Origin: Lithodes maja
Taxonomy: Eukaryota > Arthropoda > Malacostraca > Decapoda > Lithodidae
Assembly: GCA_037953745.1 (NCBI GenBank)
Contig: JBAKBP010000697.1
Span: forward strand, 1 to 64,000
Direction: 5' to 3'
DNA length: 64,000 nt
The notes under the pieces are model-generated. The model worked only from the letters and a program-made list of their open reading frames with translations, was not told where the DNA came from and searched no databases. Shown here in pieces: positions 55,195 to 64,000 of this stretch. The translations under genes were made by a program, and so were the position numbers. Positions within the stretch are counted from its first letter, which is position 1. Every line of letters begins with the position of its first letter.

Positions 55195-58117
55195 TGAGAG
55201 GTTCTGGAAGTGTTAGTGAATGCCAGGCTGGATGTATGTGGAATGACAGACCAAATGGAAAGGTTCAGATGTGAGAGTGGGAGTGTGGAATGGGTGTGTG
55301 TGCTGGAGTGAGTGAAGGAACAGCGAGAGAAGGTGCAAGTTTGTTTGTAAGTAGCAAATGGAAGGAATGTGTAAGAGAGTATGGGTCTGTGGGTTCAAGG
55401 ATTATGTGGGGGAGAATGGAAGTAGGAATACAAACGTGGGTGATTGTATGCGTGTATGCCCCGACAGAGGATATACTTGAAAGAAAGAGGAGTTCTGGAT
55501 GAATGTGGAGGCGTGCCTGGAGAAGTTTGACAAGAACGAAAGAATATTTCTGATTGGGGATATGAATGGTAAGGTGGGTGATAGGAAAGTTGAGGGAGTG
55601 GTGGGAGGGTGGGGGGTACCATCAGAGGTGAATGGGAATGGTAGTGCACTTGTGGACGTATGTGTGGGGAGGAGGCTGTGGATAGCCAACACCTTCCGAC
55701 ACAGAATGATCCACAGGTACACGTGGAAACGGATGTTGACTATGAAGGATAAGACAGTGGTGGAACGAAAGTCATTGATTGATTATGTATGTGTGGATGA
55801 ACGAATGAAGAAATCTGTGATGGATGCTAGGGTGTATAGGGGTATTGGAGGGGGTCTGTCTGATCATTATGTAGTGGTAGCTAATGTTAGGATACAAAAG
55901 AAGTGGGTGAGGAGAGCGGGAGGGAGGCGAGAGGAGGGTGGAATGGTGAGGAGGGTGGAGAGGTTGCAGGAGGAGGAAGTCAGGGAGGAGTACAGGAGAG
56001 CAGTGGAAAGACTAGGTGGGTTCGACCTGGAAGTTATGGAGGAAGTGGAAGAGATGAGCAAGGTGTTTAAGGATGAGATCTGTGCAGCATGTGAAGAGGT
56101 GTGTGGAGTGAGAAGAGGGAGGAGAGTGAAAGGTACAGCATGGTGGACAGAAGAGGTAAGAATAGCTGTGGAAGAAAAGAAAGCATATAGAGAGTGGTTG
56201 GGTAGTAGAGGGAATGAAGATTCCGAGAGACAGAAACGAGCGAGGTACGTGGAGAGTAAGAGGGTGGTGAAGAGAGTAGTGAAGGAAAGTAAGAGAAGAG
56301 TAGATGAGGAATTTGGAAGGAATCTGAGTGTAAAATGGAGGGAGAGTAAGAAACTGTTCTGGAAAGAAGTCAAGAAAGTTAGGGAAGGTAGCAAGGGAAA
56401 CAGTAAGGGTGTGAAAGATAAGAATGGGAGAATGCTAGCCGAGAAGCAAGAGAGTCGAAAGATGGAGGGAGTACTTCAGTGAGTTGCTAAATGAAAGGAA
56501 TGAAGAGCCAGCAAACATAGCTGGATATGGTATGGGAGGGAGAAGAAGAGAACTAGTGGAGGAGGAGGTGGGGATCAGGAGGTCAGAAGTGTGGGAAGCC
56601 ATGAAAAGAGTGAAGTTGGGGAAAGCACCAGGAACAGATGGAGTGTGTGGGGAAATATTGAGGTATGGTGGTGAGATAGTGATAGAATGGGTATGGAAAA
56701 TGTGCAAACTAGCATGGGAGAAGGGGAGTGCACCATGACTGGAAGACTGGCATAATAGTCCCCCTATATAAGGGCAAAGGGGAAAGAGGAGTGTGGTAAC
56801 CACCGAGGAATAAGTCTTCTAAGCGTAGTAGGGAAGGTATACAGTAGGGTAGTGATTGAGAGAGTGAGAGTGAGAACGGAGAAATGGATAGGCGACGAGC
56901 AGGGAGGTTTTAGGAAGGGAAGAGGATGTGTAGATCAGATTTTTACCCTGAATTGTGTTTTGGAGAATTATCTGGAGAAGAAACAAAAGGTGTATGTTGC
57001 CTTTATGGACTTGGAGAAGGCCTATGACAGAGTGGATAGAGAAGGTTTGTGGAAAGTACTTAGAATATACGGAGTAGAGGGCAAGTTGCTGAAAGCAGTG
57101 AAGAGCATGTATGAGGGTGCAAAGGCAGCAGTACGTGTGGAGAGTGAGCAGAGCGAGTTCTTGACCTGAATGTTGGTTTGAAACAGGGGTGTGTGATGTC
57201 CCCGTGGTTGTTTACTGTATATATATGGATGGAGTTATGAAAGAAATACTATCAAGAGCAGTGGATGTTGGTGTATCGCTGAAAAGGGAGGGAATTGAGT
57301 GGAAGCTACCTATACTGCTGTTTGCGGATGATACAGTTCTGATGAGTGATAATGAATGGGAGTTGCAGGGTCTGGTAAATGAGTTTGGAACTGTGTGCGA
57401 AAAACGGAATTTGAAGGTAAATACGGGGAAGAGCAAGGTTATGGTCTTCGAAAGGGGTGAAGTCACAGTGGGAGGTGAAGCTGAACGGTCAGGCTATGGA
57501 GATCGTCAACTCTTTTAAGTATCTGGGCAGTGTGTTGAGTAAAGATGGGACTATGGATGAAGAGGTGCGGGAGAGGGTACAACAGGGGAAGAGGGTTGTA
57601 GGAACGCTAAAAGCAGTAACAAGAAATAGGGTGGTCAGTATGGAAGTGAAGAAGTCCTTGCATGACAGTGTGGTAATCCCGACACCGACTTACGGAAGCG
57701 AAGCATGGACGTTGGTGGAGAGACTCAGACCAAGAGTGAGAGCAGTGGAAATGAATTACTTAAGGAGCGCGTGCGGAGTTACATGGAGGGATAGACAGAC
57801 TAATGAGGAAGTAAGAAGGAGGTGTGGTGTAGAGGTAGATGTGCTGGAAAGTGTGAAAAGGAACTCGAGATGGTTCGGCCATATGGAACGTATGGAAAGC
57901 GAGAGAATGACTAAGAGGGTGTACGAGAGCGAGGTGGAGGGACAGAGGGGGAGAGGTAGACCGAATATGAGGTGGAAGGATGGATTGAGGAACTACATGA
58001 ACGAAGGCGGTGCTGGTTGGGGGGAGGGGCGTCGACTGACTGGGGACAGAGGTGCATGGGGGCGGTTCGTTCGTGGCCACCCCTTCGGGGATCACTGAGT
58101 CGGGCAATAGATAGATA
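55195..58117 (+). mobile_element. RTE-like LINE, 2.9 kb, in duplicon copy 3 only, 12-bp target duplication
   Basis: GACATCCATAAA stands on both sides (55183-55194 and 58118-58129), and copies 1 and 2 have a single uninterrupted site. It is 5'-truncated just after the endonuclease start, beginning TGAGAGGTTCTGGAAGTG, which the minus copy contains at about 34838. It ends GGGCAATAGATAGATA. It is strongly similar to 31940-34990. The insertion is younger than the tandem duplication or at least than copy 3's separation. Confidence 0.95.
55290..58098 (+). pseudogene. RTE-like endonuclease/RT, frameshifted
   Basis: The longest open piece is 55499-56482: IFLIGDMNGKVGDRK, YTWKRMLTMKDK, SLIDYVCVD and GGLSDHYVVVANV, the APE-type endonuclease, running into the linker. 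RT follows in pieces: KAPGTDGVCGE (56484-56738), GGFRKGRGCVDQIF and FMDLEKAYDRVD (56852-57169), LLFADDTVLMSD (57189-57518, catalytic FADD), and the C-terminus 57457-58098 (FKYLGSVLSKDG, WFGHMERMESERM, GRGRPNMRWKDG). At least four frame changes and a stop in the RT make it inactive. Confidence 0.9.
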
Positions 58118-58877
58118 GACATCCATAAAGCTTAAAAAACACTAACATTGACCTAAGATAAATTTGTACATTTTGAGATAAATTTTTTCCGGATGAAAAC
58201 GGTTTTATAATTAATTATAGAAAACAAAAAATGCACCTCAATTGCATGAAAGGTCCGAATATTGCCAAAGAAACTGGGTTAAAGTTAAAATTGCCAAATT
58301 ATATAAAATTTCAGAACTAATGGGGCTAACTATGAAGAAGGGTCCAGAAAAAGCCAGCCAGCCCACCTTAATGCCCGAGGGGATGGCCACAAATGAACCG
58401 CCTGGATATACTTCCACGGGAAGAGTTAACTCATGCCTATTATTTCTACCTTGGTCCTGTTCTCGGGAAAGATAGTTTTTTTTCCTATGTGAGCGAGACA
58501 AAAGGTAGAACGGCCTGTATAGAGTGCCTCCCCAGAGTTGAAAGAGTGACCGGGCCAAAATGCTAAAGGGGGGGGGATGGCAGTTTTTTCTGGGCCCCCA
58601 TCTCCCTCATGTTTAGCCCCATTAGTTTAGAAATCTTGGGACGATGCCAACTAGTTTGGCGATTTTAATAACTTTAAAACTTTTCTTTGTCAATATTAGG
58701 ACCTTTCATGCCATTAAGCTGTAATTTTTTCCTGCCGACCGATAGCGAGCCTGTAGTTTTAGGAGACAACTCCTTTCGGTTGAGATATGTATACCAAAAA
58801 ATGTATAAATTTAACTTGACACGGTTTAGAGTGAGCGGGTGGTGGGATAAAATTCCAAATGAAGCCACTACCTTTAA

Positions 58878-58949
58878 GCTCCTCGGTGGTCCAGTGGTTT
58901 GGGCGTTTGAGTGCTGCAGCACTGGCCGAGTTCGAACCCTGGCTGGAGC
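58878..58949 (+). repeat. tRNA-like sequence, duplicon copy 3
   Basis: Counterpart of 46721-46794 and 51080-51152, with GAGTTCGAACCC preserved and a C in the A box (GGTCCAGTGG). Confidence 0.6.
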
Positions 58950-59649
58950 ATGAATATTTAATTATAACAAAATTAACCTTAATTGCATGAAAGGTCCGAA
59001 TATTGCTCAAAGAAACTGAGTTAAAGATGTTAAAATTGCCAAAGGTTATAAAATTTCAGAACTAATGGGGCTAAACATTGAGAAGAGGGTCCAGAAAAAG
59101 CCAGCCATTCCCCCTTAATGCTCAAGGGGGTATGGCCGTCTTTTTCTGGGTCCCAGTCTCCCTCACGTTTAGCCCCATTAGTTTAGAAATCTTCGGTTTA
59201 TGCCAACTAGTTTAGCGATTTTAAGAACTAACCTTTTTTGTCAATATTATGGCCTTTCACGCCATTAAGGTAACTTTTTTCCTGCCTACCGATAGAGGTA
59301 AAATAGACACCTGGATGGGGGTTATAATTTAAAATTTGCAAAATAAACAAACCAAAACTTATACAAACATAGTAAAGACAAAACTACTAATCAAAATCGC
59401 TATGTGGAAACAACGCTTAAGCAAAATTTATAAATAAAAGAACTATCCACCACATGGGGTGTACATTACTACACTAGCACTACAATTAGTGTCAAAATGC
59501 TCTAATAAAAAATTTGCAACCTGACAAGACAATATTACAAAATACATGACCCTCACTAACTATAGTGCCATCGGGTAAGTCTTAAAACAGTAGGCTGAAT
59601 GGGGCCGAATGGATACAACCCCGAGATGGAGAAAAAAAATAGGTAGACC

Positions 59650-60045
59650 CCTTTGAGTTTATCCAGCAAAAGTAGTTACAATTTTGTACTTGCGAGGGCT
59701 TTTACTTGCATATGTTTTAAGTGCGTGCGGAGTTACATGGAGAGATAGACAGACTAATGAGGAAGTAATGAGGTGTGGTGTGTAAGTAGACTGGAAAGTG
59801 TGATAAGGAACACCTTGAGATGGTTTAGCCATATGGAGTGTATGAAGCGAGAGAATGACTAAGAGGGTGTACGAAAGTAAAATGGAAGGATAGTTATACC
59901 GAGAGAAAAGTGGAAGGATTGAGTGAAGTAAGAGCGAAGGTGGTGCTAGTTGGGAGGAGAAGAGTCTACCGACTGGAGACAGGTACAAGGGGGAGTTTCG
60001 TTCGTGGCCATCCCTTCAGGGATCACGGTATCAGGCAATAGACTT
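59650..60045 (+). pseudogene. Old RTE-like LINE 3' relic, duplicon copy 3
   Basis: Third copy of the inherited relic (GTGCGTGCGGAGTTACATGG at 59720 and GGCCATCCCTTCAGGGATCA near 60010). Confidence 0.7.
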
Positions 60046-60619
60046 TTCAATCTTGGCAAACATTTTAGTCGCCTCATACGACATTTGGGACACTTTACTC
60101 ACTTTACCCCACAGTAGACTAGAGACTCCTATACCACAGGTGATAATTAACACTAAATTCTTAACATTAATAATCAATTACAAACCCCAATGTACTTTAA
60201 TAAACTAATAAAACCATATGGTCCTCTTGGGATTAGAGCCTGGGACACCCACACCCAGAATATAGGCATTTAAACCATTACACCACCAACAGTTATAACA
60301 ACCCAGTAATGTACTGATCTTTGTGAAGGTTTAGAATTATAGTTGCCTGCCATGAAGGTTTATTACCAGTCCCGTCCAAACACTACCACCACCTTCTGTG
60401 GACAACATTTACTTGCTAGTATTTGAACCAAAAGTGCACAAGCTAAATTTAATTACAGTATAGAAAAGGTTGATGGTTGAATAGAAAACTTTGTAGACTA
60501 AGAACTAGGCTATCAAGACTTAAAGGTTTATGCAAAAGCCTAAGATATATTCTGCATTAATAAATTAATCAAAAGTAGAGCTATGTAAGCAAAAAAAAAT
60601 TAAAAATACAGAGTGTTAC

Positions 60620-60795
60620 TAAAAGAACACCGGTAGAGGGGAGGTGGACGGGCAGAGGGAGATTTAGACCAAGAATGAGATTGATTAAATAAAAACCTAC
60701 AAAACAGTCATGTGGAGTGGGAGGGGCTCCACCTGACCGATTCAGAGGAGCATGGAGGCAATTTGTTCGTGGCCATCCCCTCAGAGATTGAGCCA
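60620..60795 (+). pseudogene. Old LINE C-terminal relic, duplicon copy 3
   Basis: Counterpart of 48480-48665 and 53400-53565, ending GTTCGTGGCCATCCCCTCAG. Stops and frame changes throughout. Confidence 0.6.
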
Positions 60796-62594
60796 TCTAG
60801 CAATAATCTATTAAAATCGGTCAGTCCAAAATTGCTATTATAATTAAAAACTTTCAAAATAAACAAACCAAAACTGGGACGACACATTCAAAAGAACTTT
60901 CAAATTGTTATGTGGAAATAATGTGGAAATTATGTAGAAATAATTAATTTGAAATAAAAGCAACCACCACAATGTGTACGTATATCACTAAATGGTAAAG
61001 TTAATTTTACTATTTTGGTGTCAAGAGGTTTAGACATTAGGCCAGTAGCAGTTCCATGGGTAGTCTCGTTTCATGAACTATATATAGAAGATTATTATGC
61101 AACTCTTTCAAAATACGCTATGCAAAACAGGGACAAGATAAAGCCAAAGTAACTAATAAAAAGAGCTGTGGAAATAGTTTTTTTACACCAACCAACTTTA
61201 CATCTGAAATCAACAAATACATGTGGCACTCAGAAGACTAACCCAGGATACAGAATTTCCACGGACTGTGCATTACGCTATCAACAGTTAAAATAAAACA
61301 ATCCATCACAAGTGTACATCACTACACTAGCAAGTTAATCTGGTTCCCAAGCAAACTAATCGCACATGTACAGTACTCTATACTGCATGGGGAACACTTC
61401 ATACACCGCCACAAGTCCGTAAAACAGACCCATATACCCCATCTGATATTATCTATTTTTTTTATTAATTTCCCCACACCACCAAACACCAATGAAATTA
61501 ATGAAAGCATATATGACATCCGGGATTCGAACCTGGGTTATCACTCAGATTTTTAGACACTTTAATTATAACTATTAATGTACTTCTCTTGAAGGTGTGA
61601 AGTGTAGTTAGCTGCCAAGAAGAGTCATCGGTCTGGTCCCAACACTAAAATCTGTGGAAACCATTTAATTACTAGCATTTTAACTAAAAGTTCACAATCT
61701 AAGAAGACTAGGTAAATGCTTAACCCTCCTAGCCTGGGCTAGCTCTCCTAATGACAGTGCGGCGTACCCGGGCGATCTGGCCGAAAAACATCTAGGCCTA
61801 GGCTACCGTATTTTGGTTAATTTCAACTGCTAGAAATTTCCCACGCATCTATAAATTTAGTGCGGTTTCCAATCTGTAGACCGGCGTTGAGTAGAGCTCT
61901 TTAAGTAAACTGGTTCAGTTGTGATGACAATTTTAGGAGAGAGCATTTTCAGGCAATGTTAGCAATACAACTATCTTTTCACTACTGAAACAACGACATA
62001 CAGACATACAATAACCAAAGAATCTTCTTTTTTTCGGAGGTGCGGTGACTCAACGATCTGCTTTGTTTACATGCGTCTGACGCACTGCGTTCCAGGGTTG
62101 TTGATTTTTTGATTTTTTTTAAAAAATCAAAAAAATCAAAAAATCATTGATTTGATTTATTTGTTTTTGATTTTTGATTTTTTTTAAATATCCCCCCGCC
62201 CTATTGTGTAGTAATTCAAGTAGAGGAATTGATAACAATTCTGTTTCATCCATGCCCTCAGCCCAGACTCCTGATCTGTTCCTGTCCTAGTCATGTTTCA
62301 CTGTCTGACCACACTGCTGCTTCTGGCTGAGTTGCCAGTGATCCTCAAGAAATCACATTACAAAACCTATTATTGAACAGAATTACAGAAAAATAATAAT
62401 CTGTTATTATTAGTACAGACTTAGTGACTAGTAGCTTTGTGCTTTAAAATATTGATCCCAAGGCTGTGACCAAAATCCAGAGATATTGAAGTAAAAGTGA
62501 AAACATGGCAGTCTGGTAGACCTGCACTTGGTAATATCTGACTATGTACATAGGTTAGAACTCTTCAGAATTCTTTTTATCTTGATTCACAGAT

Positions 62595-63316
62595 CAGTAT
62601 TGGTCAGTAAATTGGCAGATGAAGTTTAACATTGACAAATGCAAGGTATTAAAGATAGGGAAGATGCAAACAAATGTTAAATATAAACTAGCTAATTTAG
62701 AATTAGAAAATTCAGACTGCGAGAAAGATCTAGGTGTGTTTGTTAGCAATGATTTGAAGCCTAGAAAACAGTGTATAAGCGTTCGTAATAAGGCAAACAG
62801 GATTCTCGGGTTCATCTCTAGGAGTGTGAGAAACAGAACTGCTGATATCTTAAAACTTTACTTGTCATTAGTGAGACCCCATATGGATTATGCCGTCCAA
62901 TTTTGGTGTCCTTATTACAGAATGGACAGATTCATTGGAGAGAGTACAGCGTAGAACGACAAAAATGATCCATAATATTAGAAATCTTTCGTATGAAGAA
63001 AGGTTGAAGAAATTAGGTTTACATTCGTTAGAGACGCAGAGTTAGAGGGGATATGATAGAGGTGTTCAAGTGGGTTAGTGGGATTAACAAAGGGGACATG
63101 GCAAATGTACTAAAGCTCAGTGATAGCGAAAGAACTCTTACGAATGGTTTCAAATTAGATAAATTTTGTTTCAGAAAAGATATAGGCAAGTATTGGTTTG
63201 GTAACAGAGTTGTAGATGGGTGGAATGGACTACCAAGGGCTATAGTGGGATCTAAAACTGTAGGGAGCTTTAAGATAAAATTGGATAAGCATATGGACGA
63301 GAAGGGTTGGGTGTGA
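62595..63316 (+). pseudogene. CR1-type ORF2 C-terminus, two frameshifts
   Basis: Frame one has WQMKFNIDKCKVLKIGKM, SDCEKDLGVFVSNDLKP and LYLSLVRPHMDYAVQFWCP, the conserved C-terminal region after the RT. A frame change near 62935 leads to RRTTKMIHNIRNLSYEERL. Another near 63040 leads to MIEVFKWVSGINKGD, DKFCFRKDIGKYWFGNRVVD and GWNGLPRAIVGSKTVGSFK. The order and spacing match full-length CR1-like proteins. Inactive. Confidence 0.85.
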
Positions 63317-63528
63317 AGGGGGATCAGCCGGGTTGGGCCAATCAGCGCTCTGCAGACCCCCATAATCCTGAGTTAATCTCCAACCGTTTTGGTAAGATGA
63401 TCCTCAGGGTATTAGAGTGTGAAGCCTATAATTGGGCTTTGTAATTGAATTGGGGTTGTGTGGGACAGGGATCTGCCTTGCTTAGGCCAATCGGCTTTCT
63501 GCAGACTCATTTTCTTATGTTCTTATGT
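62595..63528 (+). mobile_element. CR1-type LINE 3' fragment inside the hAT-like element
   Basis: 5'-truncated fragment covering the ORF2 C-terminus and 3' UTR, ending TTCTTATGTTCTTATGTT, a tail repeat known from CR1/L2-type LINEs. The 3' UTR includes GGCCAATCGGCTTTCTGCAG. No target duplication was resolved against the AT-rich hAT interior. Confidence 0.8.
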
Positions 63529-63760
63529 TAAAAAAATCAAAAAAATATAAAAATAATGATTTTTTGGTAAAAAAATCATTGATTTAAGCAAGTGATTAAA
63601 TCAAATTGATTTAATCAATATCAACTCTGCTGCGTTCAGACCAAGCTGAATAGGCTTTCAAGCTTACTGTCTATTAAAATGACACCCGGGTACCAGCACA
63701 TCTGCCGTGGTGTCATTAAAATGACAACCGGGGAGGAAGGGTTAAGCATGTTTATGGATA

Positions 63761-64000
63761 ATTTCTAAAATTAACAAAAATACGTTATCACACTTTACTG
63801 AAAAATATGAAATGGCAATACAAATTTTCTAACATTGCTATTACAAATATTATAAAGAGTTGTGTTATCGGGCGTATCACCTACCTCTGACAGAGTATAT
63901 CTTAGTGTTTACTATACCCCTTTGAAAGGACATTAGCCTAACCTAACCTATCCTAGTATTATAGGTGGGGGGCTGCCGCCCCACACTCCCTCTCCACTGT
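63761..64000. other. Window end, no gene
   Basis: AT-rich DNA with a short CCTAACCTAACCTATCC stretch at about 63935. Too short to call a telomeric array. Confidence 0.4.

Larger units (their letters stand above)
62093..63629. mobile_element. hAT-like element with 8-bp target duplication
   Basis: CTGCGTTC is duplicated at 62085-62092 and 63630-63637. Ends are CAGGGTTG and, inward from the right, CAGAGTTG, followed on both sides by GATT-rich, AAAAAATC-rich sequence. An 8-bp duplication with CAG(A/G)GTTG ends is the hAT-superfamily signature. No transposase is present; the interior holds a LINE fragment. Confidence 0.85.
61724..63741. mobile_element. TTAA-target element in duplicon copy 3, hosting nested insertions
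   Basis: It is flanked by TTAA at 61720-61723 and 63742-63745; sister copies read ATGCGTAAGTTTATGG and ATGCCTAAGTTTGTTTATGG without it. Ends CCCTCCTAGCC and (inward) CCCTTCCTCCCC are a weak inverted repeat. Without the nested hAT-like element it would be about 470 bp, similar in size to the TTAA MITEs in copy 2. No transposase. Confidence 0.75.
54875..63760. repeat. Tandem duplicon copy 3 (8.9 kb with large insertions)
   Basis: Removing the RTE-like LINE (2923 bp plus 12) and the TTAA element with its contents (2018 bp plus 4) leaves about 3.92 kb to the GTTTATGG landmark, against 3.86 kb in copy 1. Foldback arms are at about 58215-58380, 58566-58790, 58965-59120 and 59121-59300. After 63760 weak similarity to the duplicon start (TTACTGAAAAATATG.. 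near 63797) suggests a decayed or diverged fourth start. Confidence 0.85.

Noticed and set aside
19648..61570. Possible functional tRNA genes at B-box-containing sites
   Set aside because: B boxes are present but acceptor stems do not pair or spacing is wrong, and each belongs to a repeated family with a shared non-tRNA body.
63930..63955. CCTAA telomere-type repeat
   Set aside because: Only two to three imperfect units; not an array.

Overview
The window is eukaryotic genomic DNA made almost entirely of transposable elements and their debris. I found no convincing host protein-coding gene, rRNA, functional tRNA or CRISPR array. The mix (an RNase H-bearing I-clade LINE with TAA tails, an RTE-like LINE with ATAG/GATA tails, a CR1-type LINE with a TTCTTATG tail, a Penelope-like RT, TTAA-target MITEs, a Tigger-like MITE and many tRNA-derived short repeats) suggests a large, repeat-rich arthropod genome, perhaps a decapod crustacean. 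The host call is inference; no host gene confirms it.

Layout. 1-3.4 kb: two copies of one LINE (here LINE A), a 3' stub and a longer degenerate copy with an RT domain. 3.7-7.2 kb: MITEs with TTAA targets, a Tigger-like MITE and tandem repeats. 7204-14036 (+): an almost complete I-clade LINE (LINE B) whose two ORFs are each broken by one 1-nt indel. 14.0-17.7 kb: a large imperfect palindrome rich in poly-G/poly-C and AT-rich hairpins; its arms carry decayed RTE-like sequence. 21888-28760 (-): a second LINE B copy with both ORFs open (806 and 1228 aa) and a 13-bp target duplication, inserted in a Penelope-like RT reading frame (21381-21887 plus 28761-29262). 29-45 kb: AT-rich DNA packed with tRNA-derived short repeats, a long frameshifted RTE-like LINE (31.94-34.99 kb, -), a 505-bp RTE 3' stub with target duplication, and short elements ending in the same 3' tail as LINE A.

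45.67-63.8 kb: three tandem copies of a roughly 3.9-kb unit. The copies look like 3.9, 5.3 and 8.9 kb, but the excess is explained by later insertions whose empty sites survive in the sister copies: copy 2 gained two TTAA elements and a 398-bp element; copy 3 gained a 2.9-kb RTE-like LINE with a 12-bp duplication, and a TTAA element holding a hAT-like element that itself holds a CR1 LINE fragment. The window is therefore a readable record of insertion order.

How the parts relate: LINE B encodes what an I-type element needs (ORF1 RNA-binding protein; ORF2 endonuclease, RT and RNase H). The minus copy may be or recently have been active. LINE A and two short elements share a 3' end, the usual arrangement for a LINE and the non-autonomous elements it mobilises. 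All other coding remnants appear dead.
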